From: CAMAVH01 sp036500145 | Lineage (GTDB): Bacteria; Pseudomonadota; Alphaproteobacteria; SMXQ01 | Direction: 5' to 3' | DNA length: 64,000 nucleotides | Assembly (NCBI GenBank): GCA_036500145.1 | Contig: DASYCO010000012.1 | Location: 3,283 to 67,282 of the forward strand | Shown: one piece after another, positions 52,633 through 61,367 of the stretch | Layout: each line of letters starts with the position of its first letter | Position numbering within the stretch: the stretch's first letter is position 1 | Translations under genes and position numbers: made by a program | The notes under the pieces: generated by a model | What the model was told of the DNA's origin: nothing | Databases searched by the model: none | The model's input: only the letters and a program-made list of their open reading frames with translations

Positions 52633-55209
52633 ATGACAAACGATAAGGTCTTTCGCTACAAGGTCGCCGCCGGCATGGCTGCGATCATCGCCGTCCTGCT
52701 GGCCCTCGCCTATGCCGGCTACAACATGGCGCGCGAGCAACGGGTCAACCTGGCCCTGGTCCGCCATACCTACGAAGTCAAATCGCAGATCGAGGACCTC
52801 CTCGACGCCTCGCGCAACGCCGCGACCGGCCAGCGCGGCTACGTCGTCCTGGGGTCCCAAACCTCCCTTGCGTTGTTCGAACATAGCAACGAGGCGATCC
52901 CGCAGCTCCTGGCCAAGCTCCGCCTCCTCGTCCGCGACAATCCCAGCCAGGTCGTCCGCGCCGACGAGCTGGCTGGCCTGTTCGACGAACGGTTCAGCGA
53001 GGCGCTGTCCGTCATCTCCCGGCGGCGCGCCGGCGACGAGGACGGCGCCTACAACCAGCTCCTGACCGGGCGCACCCTGGCCCTGAGCGAAGCGATCAGC
53101 CAGCAGACCAAGATAATGGAGGACCAGGAGGACGACCTGCTGTCCCAGCGGCTCCTGCAGACCGCAGAAACCGCGCGCCGGACGGAATACATCTCCATCG
53201 GCGGCGCCGCCTTCGCCATCCTCGGCATTCTCGTCGCCGTCTTCGCCGTATTCCGCGACCTGCGTCGCCGCCTGTCGGTCGAGCAGGCCCTGCGCGACAG
53301 CAGCGCCCTCCTGCAGAACACGCTGGGCATGCAGCGCGCCGTGGTCAACAGCGCCAACTACGCCATCATCGCGACCGATCCCGACGGCTTCATCACCGAC
53401 TTCAATCCCGCCGCCGAACGGATGCTGGGCTACAAGGCCGCCGAGGTCATCGGCAAGGTCAATCCGGGCATCTTCCACGTCCACGGCGAGGTCGTCGCGG
53501 CCGCCGAGAAGTTCAGCCAGGAACTGGGCCGGACGGTTCAGCCCAGCTTCGAGTTCTTCGCCACGAAGACGCTGCAAGGGAAGATGCAGACCGGGGAATG
53601 GACCTTCATCCGCAAGGACGGAAGCACCTTTCCGGCGGAGCTCTCGGTCAGCCTCGTCCGCAACAGCGAGGGCGAGGTCCTGGGCTTTCTCGGCATCGCC
53701 AGCGACATCACCGAGCGCAAGAACGTCGAGCGGCTGAAGAACGAGTTCATCTCGACCGTCAGCCACGAGCTGCGCACGCCGCTCACCTCGATCCGGGGTT
53801 CGCTCGGCCTCGTGCTGGGCGGCATCGCCGGCGAGGTCACGGCGCAGGGCAAGAGCCTGCTCGACATCGCCCACAAGAACGCCGAGCGGCTCGGCCGCCT
53901 CATCAACGACATCCTCGACATCGAGAAGATCGAGTCGGGCAAGATGGAGTTCCAGATGAAGCGCCAGCCCCTGGCGCCGCTGCTCCGGCAGTCCATCGAG
54001 AGCACGGCGGACTACGGCCGCCAGCATGACGTCTCATTCCATCTGGCCGACGAGGCCCCCGGCGTCGAGGTCGAGGTCGACAGCGACCGCTTCATGCAGG
54101 TCATGGCCAACCTGCTGTCGAACGCCGCCAAGTTCTCGCCCGAAGGCGGCACGGTCGAGGTGACCGCCGTCCTCGTCGGCAAGGCCGTGCGGATCAGCGT
54201 CGCCGACAAGGGCAAGGGCATCCCCGCAGAATTCCGCGACCGCATCTTCCAGAAGTTCGCTCAGGCGGATTCGTCCGACACGCGCCAGAAGGGCGGCACC
54301 GGCCTCGGCCTCAGCATTACCAAGGCGATGATGGAGCACATGGGCGGCAGCGTCGGCTTCGACAGCGTCGTCGACCGGGGCACGACCTTCTTCGTCGACC
54401 TGCCGACCTTGTCCGCCGTGCCCGCCGTGCCTGCCGAGGCGCGTGCCCAAGCGGGCGTCGGCTCCCGTCCCCGCGTCCTGGTCTGCGAGGACGACGCCGA
54501 CATCGCCCTCCTGCTGCGCATGATGCTCGACCAGGGCGGCTTCGACTGCGACATCGTCGCCAGCGCCGGCGGGGCGCAGCGAAAGCTCGCAACGGACGGC
54601 CCCTACCTCGCGCTCACACTCGACATCGCCCTGCCCGACAAGACCGGCCTTGAGCTTTTCCACGAGCTGCGCGCCGCTTCGGAGACCCAGGACCTGCCGA
54701 TCATCTTCGTCTCGGCCGAGGCCGACAAGGGACGCCGGGCACTGAACGGCGCGGCGGTCGGCGTCCTCGACTGGCTGCAGAAGCCCATCGACCCGCAGCG
54801 CCTGCTCCATGCCGTCCGCATGGCGCGCCACCAGTCGCGCCAGGGCGCCGCCTCCGTCCTGCATGTGGAAGACGATCCCGACCTGATCCACGTCGTCACG
54901 AGCATCATCGAGCCGATCGCCAAGATCGACAGCGCACCGACCCTGGCGGCGGCCCGCGCCAAGCTGGCGGAGGGCGCCCGCTACGACCTCGTGCTGCTCG
55001 ACCTGACGCTGCCGGACGGCGACGGCGCCGAGCTGCTGTCGGCCATTCCGGCGGAGGTGCCCGTGGTCATCTTCTCGGCGCGCGAAGTGCCGGAAGAGCT
55101 CGCCCGCAAGGTGTCGAGCGCCTTGACGAAGAGCAAGACCTCGAACGAGCTGCTCCTGCACTCGATCACGGCCATCATCGACAAGATGGCGGCGCCCCGC
55201 GTATCCTGA
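52633..55209 (+). CDS. Hybrid histidine kinase: CHASE3, PAS, HisKA, HATPase, two receivers
   Basis: An 858-residue inner-membrane kinase. A membrane helix (about 11-30) and a second (about 188-207) flank a CHASE3 sensor (LLDASRNAATGQRGYVVLG at 57-74 is typical). A PAS domain (about 230-360) has the ITDFNPAAERMLGY core. The phospho-acceptor is H378 (TVSHELRTPL), and the ATPase lobes show NLLSNAAKF, DKGKGIP and GGTGLGLSI. Receivers follow with Asp664 and Asp790. There is no Hpt domain in the protein; a separate one is encoded downstream. It probably feeds a multistep relay. Confidence 0.95.
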   Translation: MTNDKVFRYKVAAGMAAIIAVLLALAYAGYNMAREQRVNLALVRHTYEVKSQIEDLLDASRNAATGQRGYVVLGSQTSLALFEHSNEAIPQLLAKLRLLVRDNPSQVVRADELAGLFDERFSEALSVISRRRAGDEDGAYNQLLTGRTLALSEAISQQTKIMEDQEDDLLSQRLLQTAETARRTEYISIGGAAFAILGILVAVFAVFRDLRRRLSVEQALRDSSALLQNTLGMQRAVVNSANYAIIATDPDGFITDFNPAAERMLGYKAAEVIGKVNPGIFHVHGEVVAAAEKFSQELGRTVQPSFEFFATKTLQGKMQTGEWTFIRKDGSTFPAELSVSLVRNSEGEVLGFLGIASDITERKNVERLKNEFISTVSHELRTPLTSIRGSLGLVLGGIAGEVTAQGKSLLDIAHKNAERLGRLINDILDIEKIESGKMEFQMKRQPLAPLLRQSIESTADYGRQHDVSFHLADEAPGVEVEVDSDRFMQVMANLLSNAAKFSPEGGTVEVTAVLVGKAVRISVADKGKGIPAEFRDRIFQKFAQADSSDTRQKGGTGLGLSITKAMMEHMGGSVGFDSVVDRGTTFFVDLPTLSAVPAVPAEARAQAGVGSRPRVLVCEDDADIALLLRMMLDQGGFDCDIVASAGGAQRKLATDGPYLALTLDIALPDKTGLELFHELRAASETQDLPIIFVSAEADKGRRALNGAAVGVLDWLQKPIDPQRLLHAVRMARHQSRQGAASVLHVEDDPDLIHVVTSIIEPIAKIDSAPTLAAARAKLAEGARYDLVLLDLTLPDGDGAELLSAIPAEVPVVIFSAREVPEELARKVSSALTKSKTSNELLLHSITAIIDKMAAPRVS

Positions 55210-55235
55210 ACCGCCGGTCATCCTGGGAACGATTC

Positions 55236-55631
55236 ATGTCTGCGCCGCAGCTCAACCGCATTCTTTACGTAGAGGACGAGCCCGACATCAGGGCCGTCGC
55301 CAAGCTGGCCCTGGAGGCCGTCGGCGGCTTCACCATCGAGGCCTGCAGCTCCGGCCAGGAGGCGCTCGCCAAATGCGCCGGCTTCGGACCGGAATTGATC
55401 TTGCTCGACGTGATGATGCCCGGCATGGACGGCCCCAGCACCTTCGCCGCCCTGCGCGCGACGGCGGAGGGACAGGCCGTGCCGATCGCCTTCATGACCG
55501 CCAAAGTGCAGCCGAGCGAAATCACGCGCTACACCGACATGGGCGCCATCGGCGTGATCTCCAAGCCCTTCGACCCCATGACCCTCGCCGACACCGTGCG
55601 CGGCCTCTGGACCGACCATCATGGCAAATGA
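55236..55631 (+). CDS. Single-domain response regulator
   Basis: A 131-residue CheY-like receiver with the acid pocket (YVEDEPD), phospho-acceptor D58 (LLDVMMPGMDG), a Thr in AFMTAK and K109-type lysine in SKPFDP. It has no output domain, so it acts by protein contact or as a phosphate sink. It starts 26 bases after the hybrid kinase and overlaps the Hpt gene by 11 bases, so the three genes form one relay operon. Confidence 0.94.
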   Translation: MSAPQLNRILYVEDEPDIRAVAKLALEAVGGFTIEACSSGQEALAKCAGFGPELILLDVMMPGMDGPSTFAALRATAEGQAVPIAFMTAKVQPSEITRYTDMGAIGVISKPFDPMTLADTVRGLWTDHHGK

Positions 55632-55977
55632 CGACAACGGCCTCGCTGCGAAGATCGAGGAAATCCGCCAGATGTTCCTGCAGCGCCTGAACGACGAATG
55701 GCTGGGGCGCATCGGCGAGCTGCGCGTCCGCCTGCCGCTCGACTGGAGCCGGGCCAACCTCGACGACACGATCTTCCTAACCCACAGCATGGCCGGCTCG
55801 GGCGCCACCTTCGGCTACCAGGCGATCACCGACGTCGGCCGCAAGGTCGAGGTCGCGGCGCGCACCATGCTGAAGGAGGACACCCTTGCGCTCGAAGACG
55901 CGCGGGCAGAAATCCTCAAGGGGCTGGAAGATTTGGAGAGCGAAAGCCGCGCGGCGGTCGCCGACCTGCGGACTTAG
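55621..55977 (+). CDS. Hpt domain protein (histidine phosphotransfer)
   Basis: A 118-residue helical protein. The phospho-accepting His is H55 in FLTHSMAGSGATFGY, the standard Hpt pattern. It would carry phosphate from the kinase's receivers to the lone response regulator or to others. The 11-base overlap with the receiver gene suggests tight co-expression. It ends 46 bases before the convergent ABC-F gene. Confidence 0.9.
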   Translation: MANDDNGLAAKIEEIRQMFLQRLNDEWLGRIGELRVRLPLDWSRANLDDTIFLTHSMAGSGATFGYQAITDVGRKVEVAARTMLKEDTLALEDARAEILKGLEDLESESRAAVADLRT

Positions 55978-56022
55978 CGGATCAGGCGGCCTATTCGGCC
56001 GCAGCGCGGACTAGGCCCCGGC

Positions 56023-57921
56023 CTACTCGGCCGCGACGGCCATCTCGGCGCGCTCCAGGGCGTCCTGAGCGGCGATCCAGTCGCTTTCGGCCTTCACCAT
56101 GTCGCGCTCCAGCTCGGCCAGCTTCTTCTTCAGGGCGACGACGCGGGACGCGCCCGCCTGGTCGGCATAGAGCGCCGGATCGGCCAGGTCGCGCTCGGCG
56201 GCCTCCTTGTAGCGCGTCAGGTTGTCCAGCCGCTTCTCCGCGGACTGGACGCTCTTGCGCAGGGGCGCCAAGGCGGCGCGCTGGTCGGCGCCGGCCTTGC
56301 GGCCTTCCTTGCGCGACGCCTGCGGCGCGGCGGACTTGGACGCCGACGCGCTCTCGCTGCGCTTGTCGGCCATGAGCTGCTGGCCGTAGGACTCGATGTC
56401 GCCGTCGAACGACTTGCAGGTGCCGCCGGCGACGACCCAGAGACGCTCGACGCAGAGCTCCAGCATGTGCGGGTCGTGGCTGACGAGGATGACGGCGCCC
56501 TGGTAGCCGTTCAGCGCGTTGATCAGCGCCTCGCGGGCCTCGATGTCCAGGTGGTTGGTCGGCTCGTCGAGCAGCAGGATGTGCGGCGCATCGATGGTGA
56601 TGGTGGCGAACAGCAGGCGCGCCTTCTCGCCGCCGGACAGCACGCCGATCTTGGTCTCGGCGCGCTGCTGCGAGAAGCCGAAGCGGCCGAGCTGGCCGCG
56701 CACCTTGGTCTCGGTCGCGCCGCCCATGACGCGCGTCATGTGCTGGTAGGCGCTGAGGCTGAGGTCGAATGCGTCCGCCTGCTCCTGGCAGAAATAGCCG
56801 ACGCGTAGCTTGCCCGACTTGCGCAGCTCGCCGGCCAGCGGCTTCAGCTCGCCGGCCAGGGTGCGCAGGAAGGTGGACTTGCCGTTGCCGTTCGATCCCA
56901 AGAGGCCGATGCGGTCGTCCATGTCGATGCGCAGGCCAAGGCCCTTCAGGATCACCGCCTCCGGCCCGTAGCCGGCGGAGACGCTCTCGAGCGCGATCAG
57001 CGGCGGGGCGAGTTGCACGGGATCGGGGAAGTTGAACACCACCTCGGGGTCGGCCTGCAGCGGCGCCAGCTCTTCCATGCGCGCCAGCGCCTTGATGCGC
57101 GACTGGGCCTGCTTCGCCTTGCTCGCCTTGGCGCGGAAGCGGTCGACGAAGGCCTGCATCTTCTGGCGCTGGTCGGTCTGCTTGGCGATGGCGGCGGCCT
57201 GCAGCATGCGGCGCTCGGCCCGGGTCTTCTCGAAGTTCTCGTAGTCGCCGCGGTAGAAGGTCAGCTTGCCGTCGTCGAGATGCAGGATGCCGTCGACGAT
57301 CTTGTTCAGCAGCCCGCGGTCATGGCTGACCAGCAGGATGGTGCCCTGGTAGCTGACGAGGTGCGACTCGAGCCAGATGCGTGTTTCGAAGTCCAGGTGG
57401 TTGCTCGGCTCGTCGAGCAGCAGCAGGTCGGGCGCCGCGAACAGGGTCGCCGCCAGGGCGACGCGCATGCGCCAGCCGCCGGAGAAGCTTTCCAGCGGAC
57501 GCTCCTGGGCTTCGGTGTCGAAACCCAGGCCGGAAAGGATTTCGGCGGCGCGCGACGGCGCCGAATGGGCCGAGATGTCGGCCAGGCGGATGTGGATCTC
57601 GGCGATGCGCTCGGGATCGGTGGCGGTTTCCGCCTCCTCCAGCAGGGAGGCGCGCTCGGTGTCCGCCGCCAGCACGAAGCCGATCGGCGTCGCCTTCTCG
57701 GGCATCTCCTGCTGGACCCAGCCCATGCGGGTGCGCGGGCTGACCTCGACCCGGCCGCCGTCCAGGCCGATCTCGCCGGCGATGATGCGCAGCAGAGTCG
57801 ACTTGCCCATGCCGTTGCGCCCGATCAGGCCGACCTTGTGGCCGGTCGGGATGGATGCGGAGGCATTGTCGAGCAGCAGGCGCTGACCGATGCGGTAGGT
57901 GAGATCACTGAGCTGGAGCAT
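56023..57921 (-). CDS. yheS: ABC-F ATPase, YheS type
   Basis: A 632-residue soluble protein with two ABC domains and no membrane part. Walker A motifs are GRNGMGKST (N) and GSNGNGKST (C), signatures FSGGWRMR and LSGGEKARL, with the ABC-F linker rich in KTRAERRMLQAAAIAKQTDQRQKMQAFVDRFRAKA between them. The C-terminal ~90 residues are a coiled coil (SAEKRLDNLTRYKEAAERDL). The layout follows E. coli YheS. ABC-F proteins act on ribosomes; a resistance role is not indicated. The 3' flank carries a near-copy of the gene's last 14 bases. Confidence 0.9.
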   Translation of the reverse strand: MLQLSDLTYRIGQRLLLDNASASIPTGHKVGLIGRNGMGKSTLLRIIAGEIGLDGGRVEVSPRTRMGWVQQEMPEKATPIGFVLAADTERASLLEEAETATDPERIAEIHIRLADISAHSAPSRAAEILSGLGFDTEAQERPLESFSGGWRMRVALAATLFAAPDLLLLDEPSNHLDFETRIWLESHLVSYQGTILLVSHDRGLLNKIVDGILHLDDGKLTFYRGDYENFEKTRAERRMLQAAAIAKQTDQRQKMQAFVDRFRAKASKAKQAQSRIKALARMEELAPLQADPEVVFNFPDPVQLAPPLIALESVSAGYGPEAVILKGLGLRIDMDDRIGLLGSNGNGKSTFLRTLAGELKPLAGELRKSGKLRVGYFCQEQADAFDLSLSAYQHMTRVMGGATETKVRGQLGRFGFSQQRAETKIGVLSGGEKARLLFATITIDAPHILLLDEPTNHLDIEAREALINALNGYQGAVILVSHDPHMLELCVERLWVVAGGTCKSFDGDIESYGQQLMADKRSESASASKSAAPQASRKEGRKAGADQRAALAPLRKSVQSAEKRLDNLTRYKEAAERDLADPALYADQAGASRVVALKKKLAELERDMVKAESDWIAAQDALERAEMAVAAE

Positions 57922-58133
57922 GGCGGCGCGATGATTACCACAGGCCCCCCTGCCATTCCCAGGACCGATTCGCGCCTCAGGAAATGGCCCGAAATCCGGG
58001 CAACCGGGTCAGAATGCTGCGTCTCTGTGTCTCAAAATGGACATGGAAGCCCTTTTCCTGGCCGCCCAGAATGGCTCCGCGACCACGACCGGCCCGCCAT
58101 GCAGCGGACCGGCGCCCGAACAGGAGAGCTTCC

Positions 58134-59231
58134 ATGCGGAAACTGCCAGCCTCACAGCCAGGGGGGACGGCGCTGCCGGCCGCCCTCTTCGTCCTCACGT
58201 CGGCCTGCCTCTGCACCCTGCCCAGCCTCGCCCAAGCCGACGCGGTGGCCGACTTCTACCAGGGCAAGCAGATCACCCTGATGATCGGCACCAGCCCCGG
58301 CGGCGACTACGACCAGCGCGGCCGCATGCTGGCCCGCTACATGCCGAGGTACATTCCCGGCAACCCGGCCATCATCCCGCGCAACATGCCGGGCGGCGTC
58401 GGCCTGCAGGCGGCCCACTGGCTCTACGCCGTGGCGCCCAAGGACGGCACCTCGCTGCACATGGTCATGCAGAACATGCCGGTCCACCAGATGCTCGGCG
58501 GCCAGGGCGTGCAGTACGACGCTGGCGCCTTCAACTGGGTGGGCAACACCACCAACACGCCCAACGTGGTGACGACCTGGTACACGACCGGCGTGAAGAC
58601 CGTGGAGGACGCCAAGACGAAGGAAGTGGTGCTCGGCGCCCCCGGCACGGCCACCGCCTCGGTCTACTACCCGATGCTGATGAACGCCCTGGTCGGCACC
58701 AAATTCAAGATCATCGCGGGCTACCCGGGCGGCAACGACGTCAACCTCGCCATGGAACGCGGCGAGGTCGGCGGGCGCGGCTCGAACGCCTGGGCCTCCT
58801 GGGTCAGCGGCAACCCCGCCTGGATCAAGGAAGGCAAGATCCACCAGCTGGTGCAGGTCGGCCTCAAGCGCCACCCAGACCTGCCCGACGTGCCCCTGCT
58901 GATGGAGCTGGGCGCCAACGACGAAGACCGCCAGGTGCTCCGCTTCATGTCGGCCGACACCGCCTTCGCGCGGGCCGTGGCGACGACGCCCGAGGTGCCC
59001 GCCGACCGTCTGAACGCCCTGCGCCGCGCCTTCGACGCCGCCATGAAGGATCCCGAGCTGCTCGCCGAATCCGAAAAGGCCAAGCGCGACCTCGGCCCGA
59101 TGACCGGCGAAGAGGTTCAGCAGGTGGTCGCGGAGCTGATGGCGACGCCGCCCAAGGTGATCGAGCGCACCAAGGCGATCCTCGAAGATTCCGGCCGCGT
59201 CTCGCAGGTCAAGACGGACGCGCCGAAATAA
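58134..59231 (+). CDS. TctC/Bug family (tripartite tricarboxylate transporter) solute-binding protein, orphan
   Basis: A 365-residue periplasmic protein with a signal peptide (LAQADA near residue 35). The TctC pattern DFYQGKQITLMIGTSPGGDYDQRGRMLARYMPRYIPGNPAIIPRNMPGG and the later YPGGNDVNLAMERGEV are typical. ATG 58134 has an AGGAGAG site; the longer frame from 57984 adds a basic stretch ahead of the signal. TctA and TctB membrane genes are absent. The UbiD decarboxylase lies nearby on the other strand, so an aromatic or organic acid is a reasonable guess for the ligand. Confidence 0.92.
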   Translation: MRKLPASQPGGTALPAALFVLTSACLCTLPSLAQADAVADFYQGKQITLMIGTSPGGDYDQRGRMLARYMPRYIPGNPAIIPRNMPGGVGLQAAHWLYAVAPKDGTSLHMVMQNMPVHQMLGGQGVQYDAGAFNWVGNTTNTPNVVTTWYTTGVKTVEDAKTKEVVLGAPGTATASVYYPMLMNALVGTKFKIIAGYPGGNDVNLAMERGEVGGRGSNAWASWVSGNPAWIKEGKIHQLVQVGLKRHPDLPDVPLLMELGANDEDRQVLRFMSADTAFARAVATTPEVPADRLNALRRAFDAAMKDPELLAESEKAKRDLGPMTGEEVQQVVAELMATPPKVIERTKAILEDSGRVSQVKTDAPK

Positions 59232-59258
59232 AAAACCCCGCCGGCGGAACCGGCGGGG
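59229..59258 (-). terminator. Intrinsic terminator for the minus-strand small gene
   Basis: CCCCGCCGG, loop CGGAA and CCGGCGGGG (about 59236-59258) form a 9-bp stem preceded on the plus strand by an A-run (59229-59235). Read on the minus strand it is a strong hairpin followed by a T-run, fitting the end of transcripts from the 59507-59316 gene. Confidence 0.75.
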
Positions 59259-59277
59259 ATCGGACGAACGGACGGCA

Positions 59278-59305
59278 GGCCGCGGGATATCTCCCGCGGC
59301 CTTTT
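59278..59305 (+). terminator. Intrinsic terminator after the TctC-type gene
   Basis: GGCCGCGGGA (59278-59287), loop TATC and TCCCGCGGCC (59292-59301) form a perfect 10-bp stem followed by TTTT. It ends plus-strand transcripts from the TctC-type gene and faces the opposite terminator just upstream. Confidence 0.85.
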
Positions 59306-59315
59306 CGCTCGGAAC

Positions 59316-59507
59316 TTACAGGCTGGCTTCGCGCGCCTTGCGCATGGCACGGGTGGCGTCAAGCAGTCGGATCACGTCTTCACGGCTCACGCCATCGCGC
59401 GTCATGACCTGACGCACGACGGGATCGGCGAGCATGTCGCCGACGTTCGGCTCATAGGCTGCGATTTCGCGGTGGGCGACGAGCATGGGCTCTATGCGTG
59501 TATCCAT
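59316..59507 (-). CDS. Small hypothetical protein (63 residues)
   Basis: A 63-residue acidic-to-neutral, mostly helical protein (MDTRIEPMLVAHREIAAYEPNVGDMLADPVVRQVMTRDGVSREDV...). A GGGAG ribosome site lies just before the ATG and a terminator follows, which supports a real gene. The VRQVMTRDGVSREDVIRLL pattern resembles small helix-turn-helix-like or regulatory peptides, but I do not recognise a family. It sits between the TctC-type and UbiD genes. Confidence 0.65.
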   Translation of the reverse strand: MDTRIEPMLVAHREIAAYEPNVGDMLADPVVRQVMTRDGVSREDVIRLLDATRAMRKAREASL

Positions 59508-59689
59508 CGGCTTTCTCCCAGCTAGGGACGCTACAGAATTACAGTGGATACATTAATCGCCGGTAAAAGCGGCAGGATCATGGCCACCCGATGATCTTTT
59601 CTTGATCGCGCGCTTTTCGCGCGCACACGGGGGTATACGCTCGCCATCTGCGAATGTTCCTTCGCTGATGCAAACAAAAGGGCGCAAAC

Positions 59690-59719
59690 AAAAACCCCGG
59701 CCGCTAGGGCCGGGGTTTT
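59690..59719. terminator. Bidirectional intrinsic terminator after ubiD-like gene
   Basis: CCCCGGCC (59695-59702), loop GCTAG and GGCCGGGG (59708-59715) form an 8-bp stem with A-run before and TTTT after. It lies 45 bases past the stop of the minus-strand UbiD gene and works in both orientations. The rest of the 59508-59763 gap shows no further element; ATTACAGTGGATACATTAAT near 59535-59556 is A/T-rich and may hold the small gene's promoter. Confidence 0.88.
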
Positions 59720-59763
59720 CATCTCGCATTCGCAACAAATGCGTCACATGCGCGTGACTGTCT

Positions 59764-61266
59764 TCAAGAGCGCTTGCGCGACTTGTCCTTGCCTTCAAGC
59801 ATCCAGCCGAACAGCTCCTTGGTGAGCCGCGCCGTCTCGGGCGTCGGCATGTTCACCTCGGGGTACTGGTCGCGCCAGTGGAACGGGCGGCAGGCGTTGA
59901 TGATCGCGCGGCTGTTGGTGAAGTCGTTGCGCTCGCGCTTCTCCGGCCCGATGGACGGATCGAGCGGCGTCGACCACGCGTTCTTGATGATGTCGATGGC
60001 GGTTGCCGGGTCGGAGCGCGTGCAGACCGCCCACATCAGCTGGTCCAGGTCGGCGACGTCGATGTCGTCGTCGACGACGACGACATACTTGCCGGCGTAG
60101 GCCACCGAGCGGCACATGGCGGCGAGATGGCCGGCCTGGGTCGCATGGCCCGGGTAACGCTGCTTGATCGAGACGGCGGTGAGCTGGCGCGAGCCGCCAA
60201 CTTCATGGCACCAGGTCGCCGAGACGTCGGGCAGGCCGCACTTCTGCAGCTCCTGCTTCAGCAAGGCCGAGCGCATGACCGCGCGGTAGCGCGCCTGCTC
60301 CTCGGGCGGACGCTGCGGAGGGCAGCCGAGGATGATCGGGTCGTTGCGGTGGTAGATCGCCTTGATGTCGAGCACCGGCTCGGGGCGGGCGTCGGAGGCG
60401 TAGTAGCCGGTCCACTCGCCGAACGGGCCTTCGACCTGGCGGTTGCCCGGCTGCACGAAGCCTTCGAGCACGATCTCGGCGTCGGCCGGGAACGGCAGGC
60501 CGGTGTGCTTGCCCTTCACCACCTTCATCGGGCGGCCACGGTAGGCGCCGGCGATGTCGAACTCGCAGACGCCGTAGGGCACTTCGCTGCAGCCCATCAG
60601 GAAGGTCAGCGGGTCGCCGCCGATGACGATGCAGACCGGCATCGGCTTGTTGGCGAACTCGTACTTGTCGCGATGGACGCGGCCATGCTTGCCCGGCGAG
60701 ATGAAGAAGCCGACGCGCTTCTTGTCATGCACCATGACGCGGTAGGTGCCGGCGTTGATCCAGCCCTCTTCCGGGTCCTGGGTGACGTTGAAGCTGCCGG
60801 TGCCGATGTAGCGGTTGCCCTGGTCGCCGTCGTGCCAGACCGGGGTCGGGAACTTGGTCACGTCGATGTCGTCGCCTTCCATGACGTTTTCCATCACGGG
60901 GCCGGTCTCCACGACTTCATGCGGGATCGGGTTGTTGATGATGGTCTGGAAGTGCTTGAGGAACGCTTCCGACAGCTCGACCTTGTTGAAATGCGCCGGA
61001 AAACCGAGCGTCATGTTCTGGCGCTGCGCGCCGAAGAAGTTCGCCATCACGCGGAAGCCCTTGGGGGCGCCCGGAATGTTGTCGAACACCGCGACCGGGG
61101 CGTCGTCCTTGTGCTGGAGCAGCTCGGCGGCCATGCCGATCTCGGTCTCCCAGCTGTAGCCGTCGGCTAGGCGCACTTCGCCGAGCTTGTCGGCCTCCGC
61201 CAGCCACTGACGAAGATCGTCATAGGGCACGTTGACCTTGAGGTTGGTGTCCGGCTTGCTGCTCAT
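59764..61266 (-). CDS. UbiD family decarboxylase
   Basis: A 500-residue prenylated-FMN-dependent (de)carboxylase. The catalytic triad is visible: R176 (INAGTYRVMV), E279 and E284 (VEGPFGEWTGYY), matching Arg173, Glu277 and Glu282 of fungal Fdc1. The N-terminal DDLRQWLAEADKLGEV and GDPLTFLMGCSEVPYG are also typical. ATG 61266 has an AGGAG site. No UbiX-type prenyltransferase gene is in the window, so the cofactor must come from elsewhere. The substrate is probably an aromatic or unsaturated acid. Confidence 0.93.
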   Translation of the reverse strand: MSSKPDTNLKVNVPYDDLRQWLAEADKLGEVRLADGYSWETEIGMAAELLQHKDDAPVAVFDNIPGAPKGFRVMANFFGAQRQNMTLGFPAHFNKVELSEAFLKHFQTIINNPIPHEVVETGPVMENVMEGDDIDVTKFPTPVWHDGDQGNRYIGTGSFNVTQDPEEGWINAGTYRVMVHDKKRVGFFISPGKHGRVHRDKYEFANKPMPVCIVIGGDPLTFLMGCSEVPYGVCEFDIAGAYRGRPMKVVKGKHTGLPFPADAEIVLEGFVQPGNRQVEGPFGEWTGYYASDARPEPVLDIKAIYHRNDPIILGCPPQRPPEEQARYRAVMRSALLKQELQKCGLPDVSATWCHEVGGSRQLTAVSIKQRYPGHATQAGHLAAMCRSVAYAGKYVVVVDDDIDVADLDQLMWAVCTRSDPATAIDIIKNAWSTPLDPSIGPEKRERNDFTNSRAIINACRPFHWRDQYPEVNMPTPETARLTKELFGWMLEGKDKSRKRS

Positions 61267-61367
61267 CCTGCAACTCCTGGATAGCGATTTTGAATGCAAA
61301 AATTATTGGGACAGGTTCTAGCCCCCCGACCGCTCCCCGCCAAGCGAAAAGCCGTCCCGAATCCGCC

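Noticed and set aside
55981..56045. Duplicated end of the ABC-F gene downstream of its stop
   Set aside because: On the minus strand a near-copy of the last ~14 bases, including a TAG, recurs after the real stop. It is too short and simple to call a mobile or regulatory element; it probably reflects slippage or an old local duplication.
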